Positions 36,860 to 48,400 of a stretch of DNA of 64,000 nucleotides are shown here, one piece after another. The translations under genes and the position numbers were made by a program. Position 1 is the first letter of the stretch; each line of letters starts with the position of its first letter. A model generated the notes under the pieces. It ran no database searches. It saw only the letters and a program-made list of their open reading frames with translations, and had not been told where the DNA came from. Source of the stretch: Mariannaea sp. PMI_226 (lineage: Eukaryota; Ascomycota; Sordariomycetes; Hypocreales; Nectriaceae); assembly GCA_024336345.1 (NCBI GenBank), contig JANFOG010000003.1:1866501-1930500 (forward strand), in the 5' to 3' direction.

Positions 36860-37183
36860 ATGGAGAGGTCACCAGACGTCATTCATTTCATCTTCGGCCA
36901 TGTCATGGATTTAGTGAACCTCCCGCTCCTTAGGACAATTCGTCTACTGACGAATGCCTTCAAGGAGTGGTCTTTGCTTTGCAGCTTGCGCATATGCCGC
37001 GCTCCCTATTCATCACTGCCGACCATACAGCGGCAGGTAGCTAACCAACGTCTGACTTCCTGTCTCACCGGGGGTTGCCCTTCCCAGAAACTGTTGTCGG
37101 CGAAATCGGGAAATGTCTCACTAGATTGTAAGTCCTTTTGTGAGCCGGAGATGGTGACAGTATTTGGAGTTGTCGTGTCATGA
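36860..37183 (+). pseudogene. F-box-like fragment, possible gene remnant
   Basis: ATG at 36860 opens a 107-codon frame whose first 65 residues resemble a fungal F-box N-terminus: SPDVIHFIFGHVMDLVNLPL, then LRTIRLLTNAFKEWSL and a basic strand. The usual LP-x-E motif is degraded to SPDV. A donor-like GTAAGT sits at 37129, so the gene could continue in a second exon. With an acceptor at about 37148 the downstream frame stays open to roughly 37320. The whole would still be far shorter than typical F-box proteins of 400-600 aa. It could be a truncated relic, a short gene, or chance similarity. Confidence 0.3.
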
Positions 37184-39800
37184 ATACTTGGCTCGGGAAA
37201 GTAGCGAGCGCAAGAGCGACGGCTACGCGCCATGTTGCAGAACGCAATCATACATTCGTAGCTCAGTGCATCAGAGAGTCTTATATCCCCTTTCAAGCAT
37301 ACTATGTAATACAGCTTCAGTGATGGTGGCTCGTGCAGGCATTGTTCTGGTCGGGTTTGTGAATAAGTTGCAAGTGTCTAGAACGGCCTGGGTACTACTT
37401 TGGGTCGCCAGACTGCTAAGAGGAGATGTATATACCGTAAATGTATCTGATGGAGAGGTAGAATACAATTTCTGCTAGAACTGGGCTAAATTTCCATTCC
37501 ACCAGTGTAGCTGTACGTGGTTGCTTGACAACCTGTGGATTCACTCTTATTCAAATAGCTCACAGTACAAATGATCTGCAATCTCATGGTTGGTGCTACT
37601 ACCAGGTCTCACTTCGTCAATAATCGCCGATTGGCTCCATATCATCATCTCACTGGCCATGTACCTTCAATTTCCCGTACTCGGAGAAAAAACGCAAGCT
37701 CGGTTTACGGGTTTGTAGACGCGGTTCAACCGCTAGAAGATAGTAAGCATTTAACATGAAAGGATCCCCCAAATAACAGCCTTTCTGTTTCAATCGAATA
37801 TTCCGGCTTGAAAACCACTACAATGAATTCGTGACTGGCTTGTTCAGTATCAGGTGAATGTATCGACTACAAATCGGCCTTCATTGGAAACCCTCTCGAC
37901 ATATGCATCTCAGATACAAGGACATGCTTGAAGGCGTTCGGAGTCGCCTCGCAAGCTGCATTCAGGGTGGCCGTGACATAGTTGGTACTCAATAGATACG
38001 ATGGACCTCTCAGGTAGTTCGAGGGCGGCGACGAGATCTTGCGGATTTTGTAGTTCTTGCAATGTAAAAGCGAGACCCGATGGGGTCACAGTTGAATAGG
38101 GCCAGGCGCGGGCTCTCACCTCTGACTAAAACGAGTCTCTTGGACGAGTCTCTTGGACAAGCTTTTTTCCCTACTGTGGCTTCCTTTCCTTGGAGGTCTC
38201 TCCTGAAATGTGGCATAAGAAGGGAGACTATCCGTCAAATGGCAAAACCAAAATCCCCGTTGCTGGAGCGTAGCCGCAGCGTGTACTGTATAGCGAGGTC
38301 CTATCTCACTTCTTTTTCATGTGCAATCACCGTTACTCTTGGTGAATTGGCGCTACAGGAAAGGCAGCCTGATGGAGGCTATGCTACATATCCATGTACT
38401 AATAGTGGGTGCAAAAAATTCCAAGGCTCGTAAGTTCGCCTAATAAAGTACTGAATATTCCTGAGGACATACGTTGGAGCGAATCGCTTCTTTGGTGGTA
38501 ATTTGAATCTGGTGGCGTCATGTCAACAATTCAAGTTCTGCTTTACAGTATGCTTCTCTCGCTATTATGAGCGGTTTACACGCCACGGTTGCATCAAATA
38601 GTCCTAAGCTTCAACAAAATATTCCCTTGATGCAAATGCACAGATATAATTCGTAAAATTGCATATCTAGCTCTGTCAGGGGGGAGGAGAGGAGAAGCTG
38701 AATGAAGACATTGGCAGGTAAGCAAGTCTGGGCTATTCTACCGAGAAAAGAAATTAGAAGAGAAGAGGGAAAAAAAGCAAGAATTATTCCGTCTGACAAA
38801 GCCACTCCGGAAATCAAGGGACTATAATCTCTACAAAGTTGTAGTACACTGTACATTCTAATTAACTCTGTGCTCAAGCTCACTGTTGCCTCCACAAGAA
38901 ATCGTGGGGTGCATTCTGGCCGTGGCCTCGACTGTCAGCAAGCCACCAAATCCTGGCTCAGATTGCCGGTCTGTCTGTCACCAATTAACTGCCAATACGT
39001 GTTCAACGTAGTATTTTTTTGGGCTGCAAACGATCACGGGGGGGAAGCCACTCACTCGTCAACTATTTTGTGTTGCGTCTTAGATATGTGTACGGAGTAA
39101 TCCGTAAGTAGTGAGTGATCTGTGCAAAGCCGCCAGCTTGGACGGGTATTGTAGGGTAGGTAGGTGTTGACACCTCCAAACATTGGTGCCAACCATGTCG
39201 CTGCCCATCCATCTCGCACGACCACTACCCAAGTAGAAGGATAATAAGGCCCTAATGTTTTAGTTTCTGTGCTGTGAAGCCGATTTCCGGATGCCGTTCC
39301 CGTTGAATTTGCGACTCGGTGGCTTTGGAGGACTACAGACACTGGGGATGGTGATTTTAGCACCTCACGCAACCTGACTTCTCCTACCAGCACTGTTTGA
39401 GGCTGATTTAAACCAATATTTTGATCAAAATGTACTCTTAACAGAGGCCCTGTGACCTTTTACAGAACTACACAAAGAAAAGGGGATTTCAGGGAATATA
39501 TCAATGATAAACTGTGACCCAAGTACTCTACAATCAGGTACTTATCTCCTATTCACAGCAAGTCTCTATTACAACCCATCTACTGCAAGCGCACTCATAG
39601 ATTAGACAACACCCAGCGTTCATTTCTCGTATCGAAGATATCAACTTTGAATTAAAACACCGAAAAACGTACAGTATATATAAATGCTACTCATGAAATG
39701 AACCGCCATTGAACTCTTAGGTCGGTTAGTCGGGAACTATCACAATACCCAGTGCTCTATAAAACGCCTTCATCGCCTGCTCATTGGTATGCCACATTAT
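37184..39800. other. Intergenic, no gene seen
   Basis: No coding signal. A 15-bp tandem duplication (GAGTCTCTTGGACRA, two copies) lies near 38131-38160, and a TACGGAGTA motif at 39091-39099. The right end is the 3' flank of the NIPA-type transporter gene. Confidence 0.45.
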
Positions 39801-41457
39801 TCATACAGCTGAATCGCTCTCCCGAGTGCCCCTGGCGGATGACTCGCCGGGGCCACTGTCGCGACCATCTCGATATGATGATGATCGTAAAGAACTGCCG
39901 CCTACGCTGGAACCCGCATGGGATGGCTGTTGGCCTCTATTCCTCCACCATCCTAATGCGAAGAGATTTCCCAGCGCGTCTGAGGTTGAAGAGTTCCTAC
40001 GCCGGGAGCCCCTTCGAGCAACAAGGCCCGGAAAGCCAGTGCTCTTCCTTCGCCTCCTGGAGAACTTCCGGGGGGTTGTCTCAGTGCTCGGCCCGGCTTC
40101 CTCACCAGCAGGTGGGTTGGGCATTGACCTTCTCTGAATTAAGGGCGAGGATTCGTTGAATCCGGGCATAGTAGTAGAGCGCCGTCTATTCCCAGGAGAC
40201 GTCGCCTCGTCTCGATCTTCTAGCTCACCCCAAATTTCCGCATGCTCAAGCCAACGCGAACTTCTTCGACGTGAAGGCGTCATCGGAGTCTCGCCATTCA
40301 CTGGCGGAAAAGTCTGGTAGGTGGATTGGAGATCCTTTGTAGTGGTCTGATCGGAACTTAGCAATGACTCCTCCTCGCCTTCTGTATCCTCGACAAGACC
40401 AAGACCAGGTGCTAACGTTGACTGGCCTACTCCAGGAGTGTGTTGCTCGTCGCTAAGTCGCCATGAAAGGGCGAGCACACCAGATAACAAAATAACAGTG
40501 CCTAGGGCAATCAAACACGCCCTCAACGCAGAAATCAGATTTGTTTGGTTAAAGTATATCAGCCCGTCAAGAATCGCAATAATGTTGTAAACGCAAAATA
40601 CAAGGGGATAGAGGACCGAGGTAGAGACCAGCTTGAGACCTCGGTGTAAGTAGTATAGCTGGCACAATGCTAGTATTACAAGGGCCATAACAATGGCCCA
40701 TGATTCCCAGTGGACGAACTGATTGCGGCCTCCAATCGTTTTGATAACCAATTCGACGGAGGATTTAGCAAAGAGGAGCGCATGAGCCGAAAGATCCCCG
40801 CTAATAACGCCATAATTGATGCCGCGAATGAGTCGGAATCGGCTATCATGCGATAGACTGGACATGTTGTTGACTATATCCGTCGAAACTGCAAGGGCAA
40901 CAACAAACAACGCTTGCAGAATCATCCATGCCACGAAAGGCTTTCGTCCTAAAAGCTCTAATAACTCGTTCAGGTCATGGGCTGGTGAAGGAATGGCGCC
41001 GAAAATAGCAATCAGGATAGCTCCGGCTGTAACCAAGAGAGTGCCGGATAAGGACCAGCTTGTGAATGGTTCGTGGAGAATTAGGGTTGCGCAGATCGAG
41101 TTGAACACTAACCCAGCTGCTTGGAGGGTTGAGAGAACAGGGAGTGGCAGAGTTGAGATCTGAACAGTACTGCCAAGGAGATTGGCAACGATAAACATTC
41201 CCATTCCAATCTGCCATCTTCTCCTGCGATATGGGGGTCGGCGTATGTCGAGTGGTCCTTTCTCGTCTTCAAGGATATGCGATTTTCGTTGCAAGGTTAA
41301 GCCAAGGCTCTGTACGCTGGTGGACAGCAAACCGACAAGAATCCCCAGCTACACAATTTCGGTTAGTCAACGAGCCCAGAAAAATGATGCGACCTATACG
41401 GCCCGTCCAACATACAGCTATACTCCCGCCCGAAGAGATACCGCCGAGCAGCCCCAT
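39801..41457 (-). CDS. NIPA-type (DUF803) magnesium transporter
   Basis: Multi-pass transporter of the NIPA/DUF803 family within the drug/metabolite transporter superfamily; animal members carry Mg2+. Two exons: 41457-41416 (14 codons) and 41348-39801, with a 67-nt intron (GTATGT donor, GTGTAG acceptor), giving 529 aa. The join produces SGGSIALGILVGLLSTSVQS followed by LGLTLQRKSH, a NIPA-like N-terminal signature, which fixes the start. About nine hydrophobic spans occupy residues 14-320, including MGMFIVANLLGSTVQIS, LVTAGAILIAIFGAI and ALRACLIALGTVILLSGVLA. Residues 325-529 form a hydrophilic, Ser/Arg-rich cytosolic tail with many possible phosphorylation sites. It is divergent from the V-ATPase E gene and shares its 0.8-kb promoter. 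Substrate is inferred from the family. Confidence 0.88.
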
Positions 41458-42269
41458 TGCGCCAGCGCCAAGCCGTGGTCATCTGGCAGTAGGGGAAGCC
41501 GTTTCAAGAATTGCTACTCGCGTCGCATAGGAGTTTGGTATCGCGGCGGCCTTTCTTAGTATGAGTCTAACGCGAGTCGGGGTTGGAAAACGCCTTGGGA
41601 GGTTGAGTGGAATATGGCAGATCTTTGAGGACGAGCTGACAGGATGTCGTTGACCGCAGGATCAAGCAAGGGTCGGAGCTATGACGGGCCTAGAGACAAG
41701 GGTTCAGGAGGCGGCTCCAAGAAACAACGAAGGCCTTAATTGCAAATAAAACGAAGGTTTGAGGATACAAAATTAATAAATAGAAATCCTAAAGTAATGG
41801 AGGTTTTGTCGCAGATACATAACAAGTCTGGGTTCGCTTAACTGACGGCATGTAACACGAGACGCTTCTCAACCCCCCCGCCACTTCTCAAGCTGCAGCT
41901 TGGTCGCAAAAATGTGGCGGTACAATCACATGACATCATGTGATAGTCGTATTCGGGAAGGTGAGTGGTCAAGCTAGGCAATTGAGCGGGGCTGACAAAG
42001 CCACTAAGTTGTGGCTTGCTGCGGGTTGTGGCTTGCTCTACCTTGCTGCAGCTGTTCATCGCAGTTGACCTTGGCGTCACAGCTCTTGGTGCTTGCTTCG
42101 TGCTTCGTACTCCACACTCAACCACCAGCTTTCACATCCTCATCTCAAGTCGTCATCTCCCACGGACGAAGCCATCACCAATCTTTTCGGCGACTTCTTC
42201 CTCTGGCGTTTCGCGTTTCCATCTTTCTTTTTACATAGATCTGGTGTGCCTTCTCACTAATCCGCCATC
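41458..42269. promoter_or_regulatory. Divergent promoter, NIPA transporter / V-ATPase E
   Basis: An 812-bp region between two start codons pointing away from each other. It holds a perfect 9-bp inverted repeat at 41925-41944 (arms ATCACATGA/TCATGTGAT, 2-bp spacer) and two direct copies of GTTGTGGCTTGCT at 42008-42020 and 42025-42037. The first of these also pairs with AAGCCAC at 41998-42004. Cytosine-rich leader sequence precedes the V-ATPase start. Confidence 0.6.
41925..41944. promoter_or_regulatory. Perfect palindrome with paired CACATG/CATGTG boxes
   Basis: Arms of 9 bp are perfectly complementary around a CA spacer. Each arm contains an E-box-like CACATG/CATGTG core, so a dimeric bHLH or bZIP factor is a possible reader. 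It lies between two genes for vacuole- or ion-related membrane proteins. The symmetry is read directly; the binding role is inferred. Confidence 0.5.
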
Positions 42270-43110
42270 ATGTCTCAACACGCATTGTCGGACCAACAGG
42301 TACGTTTGCCTAACGACCACAGCCATCCCCGTCATCATGGATTTCCCTCGCGTCGGATATGTCGCTAACGAACATCCATCGCCCATTCAGGTCGACAATG
42401 AGCTCCGCAAGATGACTGCTTTCATCAAGCAGGAAGCCATGGAGAAAGCTCGTGAGATCGAGATCAAGGCCAACGAGGAGTTCGAGATCGAGAAGTCCAA
42501 GCTTGTCCGCCAGGAGACCGACGCCATCGACAGCCAATACGAGAAGAAGTTCAAGCAGGCTACTATGTCCCAGCAGATCACCCGCTCAACTGTCGCCAAC
42601 AAGACACGACTCAAGGTCCTCGGTGCCCGACAGGAGCTGCTAGATAGTATTTTTGGGGACGCCCAGAGCAAGCTTGCTGATGGAACCAAAGATAAGGCGA
42701 AGCACCAGAAGACCCTCAATGGTCTCGTCCTCGAAGGTTTCTACGCTCTCAATGAGCCTGAGCTTCAGATTCGCTCAAGGAAGAAGGACAACGACATGGT
42801 CAAGAAAGCCATTGAGGAGGCCGCCAAGGAATACAAGAAGGAGGCGGGCAAAGACATCACGGCGAAGATCCTGGAGGATGACCCGCTACCGGAAGGAAGG
42901 TGCGTGAGAAATAGAGGAATATGTCTAAGCAATGGCTTATGATACTAATGAGATCGCAGCGCTGGCGGCATTTTTATCATCGGAGGAAACGGCAAGATCG
43001 ACATCGATAACACTTTCGAGGCCCGACTGAAGCTCCTGGAGGATTCTGCTGCCCCCGCCGTGCGTGAGGCTCTGTTCGGGAACAACCCAAACCGCAAGTT
43101 CTTCGACTAA
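42270..43110 (+). CDS. vma-4: V-type proton ATPase subunit E
   Basis: Subunit E forms, with subunit G, the peripheral stalks that hold the V1 catalytic sector of the vacuolar proton pump against V0. Three exons: 42270-42299, 42391-42899 and 42960-43110 (introns 91 and 60 nt, donors GTACGT and GTGCGT, acceptors TTCAG and CGCAG), giving 229 aa, close to the usual length of about 230. The splice yields MSQHALSDQQ-VDNELRKM, a typical fungal N-terminus. Residues 10-100 form the long charged helix (EAMEKAREIEIKANEEFEIE; QQITRSTVANKTRLKVLGAR). The C-terminal domain carries GGIFIIGGNGKIDIDNTFEA and RLKLLEDSAAPAVREALFG, hallmarks of subunit E. The symbol follows Neurospora naming. Expression is presumably constitutive. 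Confidence 0.95.
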
Positions 43111-43446
43111 ACCGCCCGCGATCATCTCCATCATATATAACGCTATCCCATCACACCAAGAAGTGAGAGCGCCTGCAGAGAGGGGCACTTCTTGATTACA
43201 AGGCTCGAATTGCTGCTAACCAGTCCATGTTTCGTAGCTTTGAGGCCACATTATGACGGTTTCTGTATTTTTTTATTATTATTTGGTTTTTGGAACAGGC
43301 TCGTCCCCCAGTCGTTAAACTACAAGATCTCACATATCACCCCGTCTGATATGAATTCATCAGTTTCCTACATACAAAGGCGTGATTTCATTAATATTTA
43401 CCGTAGTCCTTCGGCCATTGGTTTTGCCATTGTCAATTTCGGGAGC
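43111..43446. other. Short convergent intergenic region
   Basis: 336 bp between the stop codons of V-ATPase subunit E (plus) and the CANIN-like gene (minus). T-rich around 43270-43290. It must hold both polyadenylation regions, so the two transcripts may overlap at their 3' ends. Confidence 0.5.
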
Positions 43447-45424
43447 TCAGTGCTCGCCCGTGGTCTTTTCAGCACCCCTCAATGCCAGATCTTCCTTTAT
43501 CTCTTTCAACTCTTCTCTCACCTCCACAGCATCCTGGAATATCTCGTCCTTCTCCTTGACCCGACTCAGAAAGCTCTTCATGTATGCCTGTTGCTTTGGA
43601 AGTGAGACGTCTTCCCTATCAAATATGCTGTTTTTGGCTTTCTTCCGGGTCCGCACTGAATACATGAGCCGTTGGCGAACCCATTCTATCGTACTCTTCA
43701 ATTCAGTTCTAGACAATTTCATGCCTGAATCATTGATTTCTTTCCAAAGTTCCCGTAGGCGCTTGGTTAGTTCATCCACGTCCTGATTAAACCGTTTTTC
43801 ATCTTCGAGGTCACCTGTTGGAGAAAAACAGCCGTCATCGAGTGCAGCATCGAAGAAAGTAATGCCAGCTTGGAGTTCGGTGAAATCTGTGTTCGACTTG
43901 AAGCGAAAATCATCTCTGTCTAACCGATTGGCCAAGGCCCGGATCGTAACAACCTTGTCAGGATCTTGGCGACTAAGCTCAGGGTCTTCAAACAAAAATG
44001 CAACGGCAAGTCTGCGTCTTAACTCGTTTGACTCAATATGATCTCGTGGGAGACATGCAAGTACGTTAGATCTAATGCTCTGAGATTTGACATGATTATA
44101 TACCATGGAGCATGTGGCAAAACACTGACAGGGTATTAGTGAATACGCTCATGAATTGTAACGCAAGGCTTACAAAATAATCCCAGTTGGGTAAGGGAAC
44201 AGCATGAAGGAGTGCCCGAATGGCGTCTTCAAATGCCTTCAGGACATCAATAGTGTGGTGGAGAAATCCATCCAGGGCCATCCGTAGCAATGCATGGCAG
44301 GTGTAAACGACTGATGGGAGTACCATATACACTGACGAGGTTTTCAGCACGGAGAGAAAGGACTCGAGGCAGCCCCAATCGCGACCTTCGTAAGAACCAC
44401 TGTTGAGTGCCGACATAGGTAATTCAGACTCGCGATCGTCGAGATTTGCAGAGACTCCTAGGCGTGAGAATAACTTCTTCAGCAGCCCTGGTGTTACCAA
44501 CCTCTCAACTTGCTCGGGACAATTGGTGATAAGATCGGCACATTCTTCGCGATACGTGAATGATTGATGAACGCACAGTTCATCTATGAGCCAGATGAAC
44601 AGCTCATCTGGTAAGCTTCCGTGTCTTTTGAAAAGGGCCGTCGGTACCCCAGATCTAAAGTATTCCTCGCGAGTTTTGTCATCTGCTTGGACCCATATCC
44701 GCCAAGGGCCCTTGAGATTCCGCGGAGGAGGTGTTGAGGGAGGAGGATTAAAGTTGACGTCGAAAAAGCAGTACCTGGGTCGCAAATGACCTGCCCCTGA
44801 CCTCTGGACTGTCCTCAGGACTCTCTGTGCAGTATGACCGACGTCCTTGTGTTTGACGATATTTTCAACTTGATCCCCTGACCGCTCTACAGGTGTACCT
44901 ACGTCATCTTCAGTGTCTGAAAAGGCCCTGTGTCTAGACGAGCTTTCATTCGTGGCAATATCTTTCTTCGCATCCCTCGCAAGTGCCTTGAAATCGAACT
45001 TGTGTTTGGGGACAATAGCCAATGGAGACGAGTGGATCAAGCCAGTAGTTCTCTTGCTCCTTGATGAAGTGAACAACTTCTTAACCGGAGAATCATTTCC
45101 TTTGACGGGACGCGTACGGTTCAGAATACTGGACAAGTTCTCGAGGGAATCATCAGATGAAGACGCAAACTCATCTTCGTCGTCCGAGGCACGAATCTCA
45201 CGGTCCCGGGTAGGTGGTGTCAGTGCCTTGGCGGCCGGTGTGCACGGGGATGGGGGTAAGGGTGAAGGCGATGGGGGTAACCGTATTGGAGACGGGGATG
45301 GTGGCTCTAAACTTGACCTGTTTTCCAGTTTCCGAGGCGTTTGAGGAGCTTCAGAATCTTGTGTCGACTTGGCCACGGGCTTGAAGAAGCTCAGGATGTT
45401 TGCGTTCTTGTTTTTCTGAGACAT
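43447..45424 (-). CDS. Putative CANIN-domain (Smc5/6-associated) protein with PIP-like motif
   Basis: Two exons, 45424-44174 and 44124-43447, separated by a 49-nt intron (GTAAGC donor, GTCAG acceptor). Both are phase 0 and the product is 642 aa. The start is the ATG giving MSQKNKN; upstream in-frame codons exist but fit less well. Residues 9-16 (NILSFFKP) resemble a PCNA-interacting peptide (I-x-x-F-F), without the canonical glutamine. Residues 20-215 are Ser/Pro-rich, acidic and basic, probably disordered. From about 217 on the protein is globular (CFFDVNFNPPP; GPWRIWVQADDKTREEYFRS; ELFIWLIDELCVH). I match this to the CANIN domain (coiled-coil Smc6- and Nse5-interacting; relatives Nse6 and SLF2), from memory. 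If right, it loads or recruits Smc5/6 in DNA repair. An unrelated nuclear protein is the alternative. Confidence 0.65.
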
Positions 45425-48400
45425 GATTTGCTGACTTGCTTTGATGCCCCAGCGCAGGGCAAGTTGCAGACGCTGATGGCGCACGCAAAGCGCCTGATGG
45501 TGCCCGTTTGGTCAGAGACCCTGCAACACGGCACTGTGGTACACTGGTGGATGTCTTTTTTTTTTTAGACAGGGGTCTGTCTGAAGCCCAGAGGTAGTAT
45601 CCCTGAACCGTGATTGATTGGTGCCACAATTTTGATACTTGGAAATATCAAGGAGAGCCTTTGATGAAGGAGTCGGCATGCGTTGAGACGTTCACCTAAG
45701 CCACATGGTGCGTGCGTGCGCGCTTTGAGTTGTGGATACAAGTATTGGCTGACCGTCTTCTTCAGCTCTGCGACAACAAGAACAAGGCTGGGGCCGCTTA
45801 CATCATCCTTCGGGGGTGGCGCAGCCTGTTTCAAGGTCGACGCCCATTTGCTGTTCAACGATAAATTCTTTGGTCCCCTCTCATAAATAGATGTACAGTT
45901 GCTTAATTATTAATTACCTGTAGTATTCAGTGCGGTTACAAACTTAACGGTCCAGTTACGCAGTTGCACCTTAGTAATTCTGTGCCCAACACAAACTATG
46001 TAAAGGACCATTACTTTATGCCCTTTGTCTTGACTACACTCTTCATTCTGTATTGGAGCTACGGTGACCCAAAACGAGCTCAGAATGGGGCATGTAGAAA
46101 CAGGGATTCAAGTCCTTCCCCAGAGTCTTGCCTATCAAAAAAGGGGTTCATTTACCACGTACGTTCATGTGCAGAGTGCAATTTCTACAATGCGTACGCA
46201 GCCACGCACGCCTTATGTCCTGGAGAGGCAGGCTGCAAAATTGGAGTGCACGACCTTGCTTTTCTGTATCTGATCCAGTCAACTTCAAAGCATACGGGCG
46301 AGAGCTCCGCACTTCAATACTGTTGGGTTTCCAACTTGCAAAAAGCGCGCACGCCATTATTGTATTTTGGAACGTTTCTCCTTAGAACGTTCCAATGTTC
46401 TAATGTGAGATGTTGTGGTGCCTAAAAGTCGACCTGGAGCATGAATACACAACCATCAACATATGCGAACATGCGTAACAATTGACATCAAATGGATTGT
46501 AATTAGTCGCTTACCTAGAGTTGGCGTTCCTGCAGTAGAGGGCTCATTTCACATGCTTAACTCTGTGGAATGATGTTTAGCCCGTACCCCACCTTTGAGC
46601 CTCATTCGCCCGGCATCAATTCACGTTATGTGCTGGATCTGCTGGATATCGTCGGTGTAGCTACTTCGTATCTCGGGTTGTTTCCTGGAGATGGGACGGG
46701 TTCGAGATTCACTCAAATTAGACCCACAGGATTCTGCAGTGCGGCTCACCAGAAACTGATGCCTGCCGCTGCTACCTACGTAAGTGCGCAGCATGTATGT
46801 ATGAGGTACCGTACCTCGTGCCATTGAATGTATGCATTCTAGTGGAATGGATTCCAATATGCTATTCACCGTCCGCCCATGGGGCATTACCGAGCTGCCC
46901 CCTGATTGCTGGCCAATCAGGGGAGGTCTTTCACGAGTTCGAGATTACGTAGCGCATTGTGTTGTTGCTTTTTTGGGGGTTGTGGTTCGGAACGATCCCA
47001 GGGTCAGCCAAGCCACTGGAAATTTAGACCTGCGCGCCAAGCGCCCCCCTGGCCGGGGTTGCACGGAGGAGGGACTCTTACGCAGTCCGAATGGAGAGCA
47101 GGATATCAGACCGAGATTAGATGAAATGGTTTCGTATTCCTCGCAGAAGACCATTCTTTCACTCACCACGGAGGGATGCTCTTCGCTGTGACCGAAACGA
47201 AGACGCTTACAATGCTGGTACGTAGTTGAGGTCGAGAGGTGACAAATACTACGATAGTTCGGAGTCCCCAACGCCCGCGGGACGAACCGGTGCTGCTAAA
47301 AGATATTTCTGAGTCGGCACACTGGACCCTGTGCATATAGTACCGTATTGATTACGGAATTTTAGATTGTTGGTGGCTGTCACTATGGATTTGCAAGCCT
47401 TGGTGGCGTTCAGAGACGGTGAGACCGCAAAATAAGGACGCGGGAGAGATGGCTCCGCAACTAGACCCTTCTGGTATCAAAGTTGTGCGCGCTACTTAGG
47501 AAACGGGGATTGTTCGCTCGTAAATTAGGCCCGAGAGTCCGACGATCCCGGACGTAAGTTCTTGTGCCCGTAACCGACGGATATACGGGCGAAAAAAATA
47601 TGAAGAACAGATTAGTCCGCACAGTAATTAAAGGATACAGTCCAGCTGCAGGGCAGCCAAATACCACTCAACCACTGTAACTTGGTGAGTATCGGACCCC
47701 GAACGGGACCGATGCCAAGTTTACCAATAGCTGGGACTGAATGTCACCGGCCTGCTCTGTGACAAACGAACCCGAGATCAAACACTTTCTCGGGTTGTTC
47801 GAGCGTGAAGTATCGTGGGGTTGTTCAAATGAAAGCCATGCTAGATGTTCCAGTCAATCGTGCCATAGGGAGGATCGACTGCGTGAAGATAAGAGTGCTC
47901 GTCTCCACATCCCATGAACCACTGGTTGAGAGACAGGATCTACCATGTGCATGAAGTGGTGGTAAATTGACTTCCAACGAGAAGAGAAAGGATGCAATAC
48001 GCGGAGTACAACTTGCCTTGAGAGAGAAGATATTGTATCCGATAGTGGCTAGCGATTGATCCGGATGAAAGTATTATTAGAAGATGGTGGGGTACCAGAA
48101 TAATCGTTGGATGCATGCCGTGAGACGCCTTGAAATGGATGAGGGAGCTGCTTGAAAGCATGCACAGAAGCATCACAAGTGAGGCCGAGCAAATCAATCC
48201 AAACATGCGTAGACAAGGCTTGGTTTGGAGTTTGTGTTGGCAACATGGGCCCTTGTTCTTAGAGTACCTCGGGCCAGGCTAGAAAAGGTCTAATAATTAT
48301 CTGAGCACAGAATGAAGCAGGGGCTTTGCGTTGATCCCAGGTTAACGTTATCAGACAACGCTTGCTAGTAATGGCGCTATGCACCATGCATTTTGTGCGT

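Noticed and set aside
42016..42390. N-terminal extension of the V-ATPase E frame upstream of the 42391 exon
   Set aside because: The frame runs through an intron. The splice from 42299 to 42391 gives the conserved MSQHALSDQQ-VDNELRKM start, and the extension has no family resemblance.
45964..46425. 153-codon open frame on the plus strand
   Set aside because: Composition is cysteine-rich and irregular, without family resemblance; a perfect inverted repeat lies inside its 3' part. No splice or start evidence.
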